The translations under genes were made by a program, and so were the position numbers. This document shows positions 9,314-18,135 of a stretch of 64,000 nucleotides of DNA, one piece after another; the stretch's first letter is position 1; each line of letters opens with the position of its first letter. The DNA lies in NCBI GenBank assembly GCA_016712145.1, contig JADJRO010000001.1, positions 2,604,501 through 2,668,500 on the forward strand. Reading direction: 5' to 3'. Under the pieces are notes generated by a model. The model did no database searches, was not told the origin of the DNA, and worked only from the letters and a program-made list of their open reading frames with translations. The stretch is from Saprospiraceae bacterium (GTDB lineage Bacteria > Bacteroidota > Bacteroidia > Chitinophagales > Saprospiraceae).

Positions 9314-9357
9314 TTGACAATGGTCATAATACCAAATTTGCCATTCGGATATTTTTG
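9314..9357 (+). promoter_or_regulatory. Probable nos promoter with FNR/Crp-like box and -7 box
   Basis: TTGACAATGGTCAT at 9314-9327 is a near-palindrome matching the FNR-family pattern TTGAY-N4-RTCAA in nine of ten positions. TATTTTTG at 9350-9357 matches the TAnnTTTG -7 box, and no -33 TTTG stands at the usual distance. If transcription starts about 4-7 nt after the box, the palindrome is centred near -41 to -43, the place expected for a class II activator. This suggests oxygen or nitrogen-oxide control of the nos operon. Nothing outside the sequence confirms it. Confidence 0.5.
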
Positions 9358-9407
9358 TACTATCAATTATTTAAGACAAAATTATCTTAATTTAAAAATT
9401 CTGGACC

Positions 9408-9881
9408 ATGCAAACTAAATTATTAATTTATCCGGCTCTTATTCTAGGCCTCATTTGGCTTCCTCTCGGTTGTAGTGAAGGTGTTAAAAAAGACGCCAAG
9501 ATGTATGATGTACAAGAATTAACCAAAAATCAACCAGAAGTTCATGGAACAGAAGTAAAAGAGGGTGAAATAGCCTTTGCTAGCCCATTGAATGCCGAAT
9601 GGGTTAGTGGAGGAAAAAATATTTATGACCTCAAATGTTTGGCTTGCCATAAGCTCACAGACGAAAAATTGGTTGGACCGGGTTGGGCGGGTGTAACAAA
9701 AAGAAGAAATCCAACCTGGATTATGAATATGATTACCAATGTCGATATGATGTTGGAAAAAGATGAGGAAGCACAAAAATTACTCGAGCAATGTCTGGTA
9801 AGAATGCCCAATCAAAATGTAAGTAAAGAAGAAGCACGCCAGGTGATTGAGTTTATGAGATCCAATGATGGTGAAAAATAA
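9408..9881 (+). CDS. Monohaem cytochrome c lipoprotein of the nos operon
   Basis: A 157-residue exported protein. The N-terminus has a lipoprotein signal (LILGLIWLPLGC, Cys at about residue 22), so it should be anchored in a membrane facing the periplasm. One haem-c motif CLACH lies near residue 80. GPGWAGVTKRRNPTWIMNMITN follows, typical of small class I cytochromes, and a methionine ligand is available at LVRMPNQNVS. It sits 31 nt before nosZ. Small cytochromes of this kind often precede nosZ in clade II nos clusters, where they probably deliver electrons to the CuA centre. Confidence 0.85.
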   Translation: MQTKLLIYPALILGLIWLPLGCSEGVKKDAKMYDVQELTKNQPEVHGTEVKEGEIAFASPLNAEWVSGGKNIYDLKCLACHKLTDEKLVGPGWAGVTKRRNPTWIMNMITNVDMMLEKDEEAQKLLEQCLVRMPNQNVSKEEARQVIEFMRSNDGEK

Positions 9882-9912
9882 ATATACAATCTATCATACA
9901 AAATTTATTAAA

Positions 9913-11907
9913 ATGAAACTAAGAAAGCTAAAATACCTTCCCATTTTATTGGGACTCTTTTCACTTGCAATGTGTATGAATGCTTGCAAGCCAAAAGGAA
10001 TTCAAACTGCTGTAAGCGGTGATGCGGCAGTAAAAGCCTATGTACCCCCTGGGAAATATGATGAGTTTTACAATTTTGTTTCAGGAGGATTTAGTGGCCA
10101 GATGGCAGTTTATGGATTGCCTTCTGGAAGATTATTCCGAGTGATTCCAGTTTTTTCTGTTGATCCAGAGAAAGGTTATGGATACTCAGAAGAAACCAAA
10201 CCCATGCTGAATACTTCTCATGGATTTGTGCCTTGGGATGATTTACACCATCCAGCACTGTCTGTAACTGATGGGGTGCATGATGGTAGATGGGCATTTG
10301 GAAATGCAAACAATACTCCGCGTATTGCACGTCTTGATTTAAAGACATTCCGTACCGCAGAAATAATTGAAATTCCAAATAGCGGTGGAAATCACTCCTC
10401 TCCTTTTGTTACGGAGAATACAGAATATGTTGTTGCAGGAACCCGATTCAGCGTACCCATGGGAGACAAGCAAGACGTAGCAATTTCAACCTATAAAGAA
10501 AACTTTAGAGGGACCGTAAGTTTTATTAGCATTGACAAGAATGATGGAGCTATGAAAATTGCATTTCAAATATTATTGCCTGGTATCAATTTTGACTTAG
10601 CGCGTGCTGGTAAAGGAAAATCTCATGGATGGTTTTTCTTTAGCTGTTATAATTCTGAAAGAGCGAATACCCTGTTGGAAGTAAATGCCAGTCAAAAGGA
10701 TAAGGACTTTATAATGGCTGTTAATTGGAAAAAAGCTGAAGAATATCTCGCTCAGGGCAAAGGCATGAAAAAAGCAGTTAAATATGCGCACAATACATAC
10801 AGCGAACAAACACACAGTGCAACATCAAAAATTGAAACTGAAGTGATTGTTCTGGATCCAAAAGATTGTCCAGACATGGTCTATTTTATGCCTTGTCCGA
10901 AATCTCCACACGGTTGTGATACCGATCCAACAGGAGAATACATAGTGGGTAGTGGAAAATTAGCGGCTATGATTCCTGTATTTTCATTCACAAAAATTCA
11001 AGAAGCTATTGCAGCTAAAAATTTTGATGGAGATTATGAAGGAATTCCAGTATTGAAATACGAAGCAGTTTTACATGGTGAAGTTAAAAAACCAGGATTG
11101 GGCCCCTTGCATACGGAGTTTGATGATAAAGGAAATGCCTATACTTCATTTTTTGTTTCTTCTGAAATTGTAAAATGGAGAGTCAGTGATTTGCAAGTAT
11201 TGGATCGTGTACCAACTTATTACTCTATTGGTCACTTGTGCGTCCCAGGTGGACCTACTAAAAAGCCATGGGGGAAATATGTGATTGCTTATAATAAAAT
11301 TACGAAAGACCGTTATTTACCAACGGGTCCGGAGTTAACACAAAGTGCGCAATTGTATTCTATTGATGGTGATAAAATGAAATTGTTGTTGGACTTTCCA
11401 ACTATTGGCGAGCCGCATTATGCAGAAGCAATTCCTGCAGAACTTATTTCTAAAAACAGTGTAAAAGTTTTTAAAATAGAAGAAAATAAAAATCCATATG
11501 TAACCATGGGTGAAAAAAATGCGAAAGTAGAACGCAAAGGAAACGAAGTACATGTTTATATGACATCCATTCGTTCACACTTTGTTCCAGACAATATAGA
11601 AGGTGTTAAATTAGGAGATGCAGTTTATTTCCATGTAACCAACCTCGAACAAGATTGGGATGTACCTCATGGATTCGCAGTGAAAGGCGCTAACAATGCT
11701 GAGTTATTAATTATGCCTGGAGAAACACAAACCTTGTTATGGAAACCAGATCGGATTGGTGTTTTTCCAATGTATTGCACCGATTTTTGTTCAGCATTGC
11801 ACCAGGAAATGCAAGGCTACATACGGGTTAGTCCTGCTGGATCCAATGTACCAATTACATTTAGCACTGGTAAAAAAGTTGAGGCAGCAGCTCCTGTAGC
11901 TAAATAA
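9913..11907 (+). CDS. nosZ: Nitrous-oxide reductase NosZ (clade II-like, Sec-exported)
   Basis: Reduces N2O to N2 in the periplasm. The ATG at 9913 gives 664 residues and a clean signal peptide (MKLRKLKYLPILLGLFSLAM...NAC) without a twin-arginine motif, as in clade II enzymes. An in-frame ATG at 9865 would only add polar residues overlapping the cytochrome gene. The beta-propeller has DDLHH (residues 109-113) and further histidines such as GHLCVPGG for the CuZ cluster. The C-terminal cupredoxin domain holds HGFAVKGANN and the CuA set C622-x3-C626-x3-H630-x2-M633 (CTDFCSALHQEM). All metal ligands I can check are present, so it should be active. The signal ends in a cysteine, so lipidation is possible. 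Confidence 0.96.
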   Translation: MKLRKLKYLPILLGLFSLAMCMNACKPKGIQTAVSGDAAVKAYVPPGKYDEFYNFVSGGFSGQMAVYGLPSGRLFRVIPVFSVDPEKGYGYSEETKPMLNTSHGFVPWDDLHHPALSVTDGVHDGRWAFGNANNTPRIARLDLKTFRTAEIIEIPNSGGNHSSPFVTENTEYVVAGTRFSVPMGDKQDVAISTYKENFRGTVSFISIDKNDGAMKIAFQILLPGINFDLARAGKGKSHGWFFFSCYNSERANTLLEVNASQKDKDFIMAVNWKKAEEYLAQGKGMKKAVKYAHNTYSEQTHSATSKIETEVIVLDPKDCPDMVYFMPCPKSPHGCDTDPTGEYIVGSGKLAAMIPVFSFTKIQEAIAAKNFDGDYEGIPVLKYEAVLHGEVKKPGLGPLHTEFDDKGNAYTSFFVSSEIVKWRVSDLQVLDRVPTYYSIGHLCVPGGPTKKPWGKYVIAYNKITKDRYLPTGPELTQSAQLYSIDGDKMKLLLDFPTIGEPHYAEAIPAELISKNSVKVFKIEENKNPYVTMGEKNAKVERKGNEVHVYMTSIRSHFVPDNIEGVKLGDAVYFHVTNLEQDWDVPHGFAVKGANNAELLIMPGETQTLLWKPDRIGVFPMYCTDFCSALHQEMQGYIRVSPAGSNVPITFSTGKKVEAAAPVAK

Positions 11908-11945
11908 TTAAGTCATCATAATATTTCATTCAAAATCGAATCCAT

Positions 11946-12503
11946 ATGAAAATTTATAAATTAATTATACTGGGTGCAGCATTATTTAGTGCATGCAATG
12001 CACCAACAAAAACAGAAACGCAAGCTGCTGCTACTCCTTCTGCAGAAGCAGATTTAGGACAAGCAGGGGTACAGGACAATGATTCACAAAAGGATATTGT
12101 GAAAATTGCTGTTGGCTCTCCTGATCATACCACATTGGTTGCAGCGCTTAAGCAAGCAGAATATGTAAATGATTTAGCGAATGCAGGGCCGTTTACAGTA
12201 TTTGCACCTACCAATGCTGCGTTTGATAAACTTCCCGCAGGCACCGTTGATGGGCTTATGAAGCCAGATCAAAAAGAAGCTCTTAAGGGAATTCTTGAAT
12301 ACCATGTTGCCGTTGGTGTATATAAACAGGATTATTTACAAGATGGTCAAACCATTGGCATGGCCAGTGGTGATAACATTACCATTCAACTGAAAGATGG
12401 GAAGATGATGGTTAACGGGAATGCAAATGTAGTAGCAACGGTTCCCGCAACCAACGGACTGATATATATCGTGGATGCAGTTTTATTGCCTCCTACCAAA
12501 TAA
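11946..12503 (+). CDS. Fasciclin (FAS1) domain lipoprotein in the nos operon
   Basis: A 185-residue lipoprotein: signal peptide MKIYKLIILGAALFSAC with a lipobox at about residue 17, a polar spacer, then one FAS1 domain from about residue 55 to the end. Both FAS1 boxes are visible: AGPFTVFAPTNAAFDKLP (H1) and GLIYIVDAVLLPP (H2). The central YH motif appears as LEYHVAVG. FAS1 domains mediate adhesion or protein-protein contact. Its place 38 nt after nosZ and before the operon's internal terminator suggests it is made with NosZ and the cytochrome, perhaps as a periplasmic scaffold. That role is inference only. Confidence 0.88.
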   Translation: MKIYKLIILGAALFSACNAPTKTETQAAATPSAEADLGQAGVQDNDSQKDIVKIAVGSPDHTTLVAALKQAEYVNDLANAGPFTVFAPTNAAFDKLPAGTVDGLMKPDQKEALKGILEYHVAVGVYKQDYLQDGQTIGMASGDNITIQLKDGKMMVNGNANVVATVPATNGLIYIVDAVLLPPTK

Positions 12504-12535
12504 CATAGAGTTCCAGAAGCATTTAATTTGAGTAA

Positions 12536-12573
12536 ACGGGTCGGTGTATTAATTACCCGGCCCGTATTTTTTT
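12536..12573 (+). terminator. Intrinsic terminator inside the nos operon
   Basis: ACGGGTCGG (12536-12544) pairs with CCGGCCCGT (12557-12565) across a 12-nt loop, with one G-U pair, and is followed after one A by seven Ts (12567-12573). This is a standard rho-independent terminator in the gap between the fasciclin gene and the NosL-fusion gene. It should separate high expression of cytochrome, NosZ and FAS1 from lower expression of the maturation genes by partial read-through, unless a second promoter exists in the short gap. Confidence 0.8.
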
Positions 12574-12586
12574 CAAATATTATACT

Positions 12587-13615
12587 ATGACAAAAATTAC
12601 AAATAGATCCAGGATCATTGTAGCCTTAACTTCGCTTGCATTGATTGTCACTTATTTTGTTCCAATTTGGAGAATTGACTTATTTGCACCGCAGTATCCT
12701 GAAGGTTTAACCATGAAAATCTGGCTAAACACTTTAAAAGGAGATGTAGAAATTATCAATGGTTTAAATCATTATATTGGAATGCGTCATATCAAAGTAG
12801 AAATGTTTCCTGAATTTGAATTTTTAATTTATGTAGTGGGATTTTATATTTTGTTAGGTTTGTTAGTAGCCTATTTTGGCCGATTGGCAATCTTATTTTG
12901 GTATATTGTTTTTACTGCATTTGGTGGTGTATTTGCTATGTTTGATTTTTACAGATGGGGTTATGACTATGGACACAATCTGGATGAAACGGCAGCAATT
13001 AAAGTGCCTGGACTTTCCTATCAACCACCGCTGTTAGGTCATAAACGTCTGTTAAATTTTGATGCCTATTCTCTTCCGGATATAGGAGGATGGATTGTTA
13101 TCATTGCAGCAGCTATCATGATCCTTCTATGGATTTATGAATATTACAGACATCACAAATTTCCATTTAAAATTCCAATAAAATTTTCAGCAATACTCGT
13201 TATTCCAGTAGTCTTGTCAGTTTCATCCTGCAATGTACAACCCGAACCATTTAAATTAGGAACGGATGTTTGCTATATGTGTAAAATGGGTATTGTTGAT
13301 CCAAAATTTGGTTCACAGATAATAACCAATAAAGGAAAACTTTATAAGTTTGATGATATTGGTTGCATGATCCGTTTATTGAAATCCGGAACTTTTGATT
13401 CCAATACCATTAAAACCATGGTGGTTGCAGATTATAACAATCCTAATGCTTTCATATCTGTAAATCAATGTACATTTGTTTTTGGAGATGGAATCAAAAG
13501 CCCGATGAATTTTAACCTTGCTGCTTTTACCAATGAATTAAATGCTAATAAAAATCCTGAAAATTCTACTGCAAAATTCTTTGACTGGAATGCTGTTTAT
13601 AAAAGTATTGAATAA
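12587..13615 (+). CDS. nosL: Four-helix membrane domain fused to copper chaperone NosL
   Basis: A 342-residue fusion. Residues 1 to about 185 form a membrane domain with helices near residues 10-28, 82-102, 104-122 and 165-184, joined by loops such as LFAPQYPEGLTMKIW and YIGMRHIKVEMFPE. Residues from about 200 on are NosL: a lipoprotein-like signal (IPVVLSVSSC), then VCYMCKMGIVDPKFGSQIITNKGKLYKFDDIGCM, with the CYMCKM copper-binding motif and the DDIGCM motif. NosL carries Cu(I) to apo-NosZ with NosDFY. In related genomes a similar membrane protein and NosL are, as I recall, usually separate neighbouring genes. The N-terminal part could be NosB-like, but I cannot show homology. There is no internal ATG at the junction. 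Confidence 0.85.
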   Translation: MTKITNRSRIIVALTSLALIVTYFVPIWRIDLFAPQYPEGLTMKIWLNTLKGDVEIINGLNHYIGMRHIKVEMFPEFEFLIYVVGFYILLGLLVAYFGRLAILFWYIVFTAFGGVFAMFDFYRWGYDYGHNLDETAAIKVPGLSYQPPLLGHKRLLNFDAYSLPDIGGWIVIIAAAIMILLWIYEYYRHHKFPFKIPIKFSAILVIPVVLSVSSCNVQPEPFKLGTDVCYMCKMGIVDPKFGSQIITNKGKLYKFDDIGCMIRLLKSGTFDSNTIKTMVVADYNNPNAFISVNQCTFVFGDGIKSPMNFNLAAFTNELNANKNPENSTAKFFDWNAVYKSIE

Positions 13616-14858
13616 GATTCAAATTTCAAGTTGTGGTGCATTTTTATGTTTGGTTCTTTTAAATTCTTCATTGCACGCTTCCAGCATTTATGTTGGACCC
13701 AATCACCCAATTAAAACGATCAAGGAAGGACTTCAAAATATCCGACCGGGCGATAGCTTGATTGTGGATGGTGGGCATTATTCAGAAGGAAATCTGATCA
13801 TTCAACAAGAAATGGTTTTTACAGGTATTAACTATCCGGTCTTAGACGGAAAGTTGCAATTTGAAATTCTTACAATTAGTGGAAAAAATATTGTCGTTTC
13901 AGGAATTACATTTATAAATTGTGGAAAATCAGCAACCCGTGATTTTGCATCTATTAAATGTATAGATGCTGAAAATATTCGAATTGAAAACAATAAAATT
14001 GAGAATTCTTATTTTGGAATTCATATTTCAAATACCAGCCAAATTCATATTAAAAACAATTGGATTTCCGGACAGGCGGAAAGCGAACAAACTTCAGGCA
14101 ATGGAATTCACCTTTGGAAATGCAACCATGCCTTAATTGAAAACAATCACATCAGTGGACACAGAGATGGAATTTATTTTGAGTTTGTAACAGAATCCAG
14201 TATTCTTTACAATTACAGCACAGAAAATGTACGATATGGATTGCATTTTATGTTTTCACATAAAGATTATTATGCAAACAATACATTTATTAAAAACGGG
14301 GCTGGCGTTGCAGTGATGTATTCACACGAAGTTACGATGGAATCCAATCACTTTGAAAATAACTGGGGTGCCTCATCTTACGGCATCTTATTAAAAGATA
14401 TTTCAGATAGTTGGGTTTATGGCAATACGTTTGATCAAAACACGGTAGGCATCCACATGGAAGGCAGCAGTAGGATGGTTGTGGAAAAAAATCGTTTTAA
14501 AGAAAATGGCTGGGCTTTAAAAGTCCAAGCCAGTTGCAACGACATCCAGTTTCAGCACAACAATTTTATAGGAAATACCTTCGACGTTGCCACCAACGGA
14601 AGCAATGTGTTGAGTCGATTTAGTCAAAACTACTGGGATAAATACGAAGGCTACGACCGAACCAAAGATGGTTTTGGTGATATCCCATATCATCCGGTAA
14701 GTATGTATTCTATGATCGTAGAGCAAAATCCGAGTGCATTAATTTTATTGCGAAGTATTTTAATCGCAACATTAGATAAAGCGGAAAAGGCTATTCCAAG
14801 TCTTACACCTGAAAATTTAATTGACTTACAACCCAAAATTGTTCCCAATAAATTATGA
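13590..14858 (+). CDS. nosD: Periplasmic copper-maturation protein NosD
   Basis: A right-handed parallel beta-helix protein of about 422 residues that works with the NosFY transporter and NosL in building the CuZ site. A signal peptide runs through SSCGAFLCLVLLNSSLHAS. Repeated N-rich rungs follow (IENNKIENSYFGIHISNTSQIHIKNNW, IENNHISGHRDGIYFEF), typical of NosD/CASH domains, ending in YWDKYEGYDRTKDGFGDIPYHP, the conserved NosD tail. The start is uncertain: ATG at 13590 overlaps the NosL gene by 26 nt, ATG at 13542 would overlap by 74 nt, and TTG at 13608 is also possible. The gene overlaps nosF by 4 nt (ATGA), indicating translational coupling. Confidence 0.92.
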   Translation: MLFIKVLNKIQISSCGAFLCLVLLNSSLHASSIYVGPNHPIKTIKEGLQNIRPGDSLIVDGGHYSEGNLIIQQEMVFTGINYPVLDGKLQFEILTISGKNIVVSGITFINCGKSATRDFASIKCIDAENIRIENNKIENSYFGIHISNTSQIHIKNNWISGQAESEQTSGNGIHLWKCNHALIENNHISGHRDGIYFEFVTESSILYNYSTENVRYGLHFMFSHKDYYANNTFIKNGAGVAVMYSHEVTMESNHFENNWGASSYGILLKDISDSWVYGNTFDQNTVGIHMEGSSRMVVEKNRFKENGWALKVQASCNDIQFQHNNFIGNTFDVATNGSNVLSRFSQNYWDKYEGYDRTKDGFGDIPYHPVSMYSMIVEQNPSALILLRSILIATLDKAEKAIPSLTPENLIDLQPKIVPNKL

Positions 14859-15583
14859 TTCGGATTAGTGGTTTAGAGAAGCGATTTAAAAAATTAGTTG
14901 CATTGACCGACATTCATGTCCAATTCAATAAAGGCCAGGTTATTTCGTTGATAGGTCCTAATGGATCTGGTAAAACCACTTTGATAAAATGCATCCTTGG
15001 ATTGGTTAGGCCAGACCGGGGTCAAATCGAATTGGATGGAGAATCTATTTTTAAAGATGAAACCTATCGTAAAAAAATTGGGTATATGCCTCAGATTGGG
15101 AGGTACCCGGATCAAATGAAAGTGGGTCAGTTGTTTAGTTTATTAAAGTCCATTCGCAGTTCGGTGAATTTAGATGAAGAAATGCTGGAGCTTTATAAAT
15201 TGCATGAAATTTGGGAAAAACCCATGAGAAGTTTGAGCGGTGGGACCAGGCAAAAAGTGAGCGCAGCAGTCGCATTTCTATTTGATCCTGAAATTCTAAT
15301 TTTGGATGAACCCACAGCCGGACTTGATCCACTGTCTTCCGAGTTGCTTAAAGAAAAAATACAACGAGAAAAAGCAAAGGGAAAGTTGATTTTAATTACC
15401 TCTCATATATTAAGTGATCTCGATGATTTAACCACGCATGTTTTGTATTTACAGGAAGGCGCCATTCAGTTTAATGGTAATTTAAATGAGTTGAAACAAC
15501 AAACCGGAGAGGAAAAATTTGGAAAGGCAATTGCCCGGTTTATGAAAACTAAAAATGAAGCAACGCATGTGGAAATTGTCTAA
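14855..15583 (+). CDS. nosF: ABC transporter ATPase NosF
   Basis: A 242-residue ATP-binding cassette with every motif: Walker A GPNGSGKTT (about residues 32-40), signature LSGGTRQK, Walker B ILILDEPTAGLDP and the H-loop TSHIL. It should power the NosY permease; NosDFY couples ATP use to NosZ copper-site maturation. It overlaps nosD upstream by 4 nt and nosY downstream by about 29 nt. The order D-F-Y is the canonical one. Confidence 0.94.
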   Translation: MIRISGLEKRFKKLVALTDIHVQFNKGQVISLIGPNGSGKTTLIKCILGLVRPDRGQIELDGESIFKDETYRKKIGYMPQIGRYPDQMKVGQLFSLLKSIRSSVNLDEEMLELYKLHEIWEKPMRSLSGGTRQKVSAAVAFLFDPEILILDEPTAGLDPLSSELLKEKIQREKAKGKLILITSHILSDLDDLTTHVLYLQEGAIQFNGNLNELKQQTGEEKFGKAIARFMKTKNEATHVEIV

Positions 15584-16334
15584 ATACATATTTTACGATA
15601 TCGTCCGCAATAAAGTAATATTGGCCTATACGGTTTTCCTTTTTTTGGTCAGTATGTTATTATTTAATCTCGAGGAAAATTCAAGTAAAGCCATATTGAG
15701 TTTACTCAACATTCAGTTGGTTACCATCCCATTGATTAGTATGATATTTGCGACCATACATTATTACAACTCATACGAATTTATTGAAATGTTGTTATCG
15801 CAACCCCTTAGCAGGAGTCGTGTACTGTGGAGTGAATTTCTGAGTACGGCCTCTTCGTTGATTTTGGCCCTGTTGCTAGGTATGGGAATCCCAATTTTAA
15901 TTTACAATCCGAATGAGAGCAGTCTTACCTTGTTGTGGACAGGAATTGCTTTAACAAGCGTATGTACTTCCCTGGCTTTTTTTGCATCCGTTCATTCGAG
16001 GGATAAGGCCAGAGGAATCGGAATTGTCTTATTGTTATGGTTTTATTTTGCTTTAATTTATGACGGCCTGGTCTTGATGATTTTATTTAATTTCAGTGAT
16101 TATCCACTTGAAAAAATTACGCTTTTGTTGACAGCATTAAATCCCATTGATTTAGCAAGAGTTTCAGTTATGCTTAAAATGGATGTCAGTGCATTGATGG
16201 GTTATACCGGAGCTTTATACAAGGAGTTTTTTGGAAGTGTACAAGGAATATTATATTCCGGTGGTATTATGTTCCTTTGGATGCTAATTCCAATACTTTA
16301 TGCAATCCGTGGATTTAATCGAAAAGATTTGTAG
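15555..16334 (+). CDS. nosY: ABC transporter permease NosY
   Basis: A 259-residue permease with six hydrophobic segments, beginning after a short basic N-terminus (MWKLSKYIFYDIVRNKVILAYTVFLFLVSMLLF). The EMLLSQPLSRSRVLWSEFLS loop near residue 75 is the usual ABC-2 contact with the ATPase. It pairs with NosF. The start used overlaps nosF by 29 nt; ATG at 15567 would give MWKLSKY and is equally likely. It is the last gene of the operon. The following 130 nt to the convergent GH28 gene hold nothing clear. The cluster shown has no nosR or nosX. Confidence 0.92.
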   Translation: MKQRMWKLSKYIFYDIVRNKVILAYTVFLFLVSMLLFNLEENSSKAILSLLNIQLVTIPLISMIFATIHYYNSYEFIEMLLSQPLSRSRVLWSEFLSTASSLILALLLGMGIPILIYNPNESSLTLLWTGIALTSVCTSLAFFASVHSRDKARGIGIVLLLWFYFALIYDGLVLMILFNFSDYPLEKITLLLTALNPIDLARVSVMLKMDVSALMGYTGALYKEFFGSVQGILYSGGIMFLWMLIPILYAIRGFNRKDL

Positions 16335-16463
16335 TCATTGAAAGTCTTAGCCTACTATTTAATCCTATTTATTTTAATCCACCAAACACAGATATTGTAG
16401 CTTGAGGATAAATAAGATTGAACTTAATAATTTTGAAGTTGTAAAGAAGAGAATCTGTAAAAG

Positions 16464-17966
16464 TTATTTTAAATAAACTTTTAAATCAACACATTCCACC
16501 AAACTGCTGTCTTTGTAAAATATTGGTGAAGATTTGTTGTCTCCTCTCACTCTTATTTGTTCAAGTTTTAAACCATGCACATCATCAAAAACAAATGCAG
16601 GGCGGTAATCCGGATCTTTTATTTTAATATTAATATTTTTAAAACTTAAACCTTTTACATGCCTTACATAAAAACCCCATGCCGGCAACTCACCGAACAT
16701 TGAAAATTCTGGATAAGAAGTTTCGAGCTCAGGAACATCTTTGATTCGATATAATGGAAGATTTGCGTATGCTTTATTACCCCTACCCGGATAGTTGATC
16801 GTAATATTTTCGAGATGGACATTTTCAACATACACGCCAGGATTTCCGGTTATCGAGGATGGAAATATATTGTGGAAGCTTGCTAAATCAGGACCCCGAA
16901 TGATATAATTTTTATCCGGTTTATCAAACGGAACGGAAACATGCATGTTTCTTATGGTAACATTTCGCAAAGGTCCGGCTTTTGGTGCACCGCGTACTTT
17001 CCCTATGCGCATAAAAATGGCATTTCCGGTATTTTTTGCAACGATGTTTTCAACAAGTACATTTTCTATAAATCCTCCTTGTGTACATTCAATGGCAATC
17101 GCAGATCGATAGGTATCATACACTTTAATATTTTTAATGACTACATTTCTGGCACCACTTACCAGGGACGTACCAAATTTAACTGCACACGAACTGGAGC
17201 GAATGGTGCAATCTGCTATATAAATGCTATCGCAAATTTGTGATAAACTGAAATCTTCTGATTTTATACAGATCCCATCGTCTGAAGCGTTGATATCACA
17301 ATTGGTGATTTGTACATTTTGACAATCAACGATGTCGATCCCGTCGTTATTCCAATAAGAATCACTGTCTACCCGAATGCGGTCGATTACAATATTTTTA
17401 CATTTTTCATACGTTTGAACCCAACAGGCAGCATTTTTTATCGTGACATTTGTAACTTTAATATTACTGCAACGATTGAATTCAATTATCTGTGGTCTCA
17501 ATTCAGCCCAGGGTCTTCTTTCAGATAAATAATAATTGAAACTATCAATTACTCCGGCATAAAAAAGGCTGTCGATGTGTAAGGCAAGTTCTGCGCCTCT
17601 TCCATCGATGATCCCTTTTCCTGAAATAGATATATTTGAAGCGCCATCAGCCATGATTAAAGCTTTCCATCTATTGAGTTTTATATAATCTGCAATCTCA
17701 ATGCTACCCAGCAGGAATGCCTGTTTTTCGAGATGCAGTTCAACACCATTTTTTAAAACAATGGAACCTGAAACAAACTTCCCCGCAGGGATAAGAACAA
17801 TCCCCCCACCGGCTGCATGTGCTTGATCTATAGCTTTTTGAATGGCTATTGTATTGATCGATAGCCCATCGCCCAAGGCGCCAAATGATTTGATGTTAAA
17901 AATTTTGGCACCAAATGAACACGTTATTGAAGAAATAAGAATAAAACTCAGGATGTAATGTTTCAT
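16464..17966 (-). CDS. Glycoside hydrolase family 28 (polygalacturonase/rhamnogalacturonase-like)
   Basis: About 500 residues forming a parallel beta-helix pectin-hydrolase fold. The signal peptide is MKHYILSFILISSITCSFG, followed by the GH28 opening FNIKSFGALGDGLSINTIAIQKAIDQAHAAGGG. The catalytic core is NNDGIDIVDC (acidic motif NxD) and SDDGICIKS (DD motif). The GHG motif is replaced by FGT in CAVKFGTSLVSG, and RIGKVRG stands where RIK is expected. This divergence points to a rhamnogalacturonan- or exo-acting branch rather than a classical endo-polygalacturonase. I place the start at 17966, not 17990, because the earlier ATG falls on the -7 box. Confidence 0.85.
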   Translation of the reverse strand: MKHYILSFILISSITCSFGAKIFNIKSFGALGDGLSINTIAIQKAIDQAHAAGGGIVLIPAGKFVSGSIVLKNGVELHLEKQAFLLGSIEIADYIKLNRWKALIMADGASNISISGKGIIDGRGAELALHIDSLFYAGVIDSFNYYLSERRPWAELRPQIIEFNRCSNIKVTNVTIKNAACWVQTYEKCKNIVIDRIRVDSDSYWNNDGIDIVDCQNVQITNCDINASDDGICIKSEDFSLSQICDSIYIADCTIRSSSCAVKFGTSLVSGARNVVIKNIKVYDTYRSAIAIECTQGGFIENVLVENIVAKNTGNAIFMRIGKVRGAPKAGPLRNVTIRNMHVSVPFDKPDKNYIIRGPDLASFHNIFPSSITGNPGVYVENVHLENITINYPGRGNKAYANLPLYRIKDVPELETSYPEFSMFGELPAWGFYVRHVKGLSFKNINIKIKDPDYRPAFVFDDVHGLKLEQIRVRGDNKSSPIFYKDSSLVECVDLKVYLK

Positions 17967-17983
17967 ATTTATAAATAGCAATA

Positions 17984-17991
17984 CAAACATA
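17984..17991 (-). promoter_or_regulatory. -7 box of the GH28 gene
   Basis: On the minus strand the sequence reads TATGTTTG, matching TAnnTTTG, 17 nt before the ATG at 17966. It overlaps the alternative ATG at 17990 and so argues for the downstream start. No good -33 box is seen. Confidence 0.4.
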
Positions 17992-18135
17992 ATTAGAAGC
18001 CTGCAATTAATAGATCCTATTTTAGACTGTTTTGGTTTTAATTACAATTAATAGGTTGTTTGGTAATTTAATCCAATAGCATATTATCAAATTTGAATAA
18101 CTTTGGTAATTCAAATGAATTGGATGAGTACATCA

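Noticed and set aside
9160..9366. 68-codon minus-strand frame before the nos operon
   Set aside because: It overlaps the repeat array and the nos promoter, and has no protein-like features.
9865..9912. Upstream start of nosZ at 9865
   Set aside because: It would add 16 polar residues before the signal peptide and overlap the cytochrome gene; ATG 9913 gives a clean signal.
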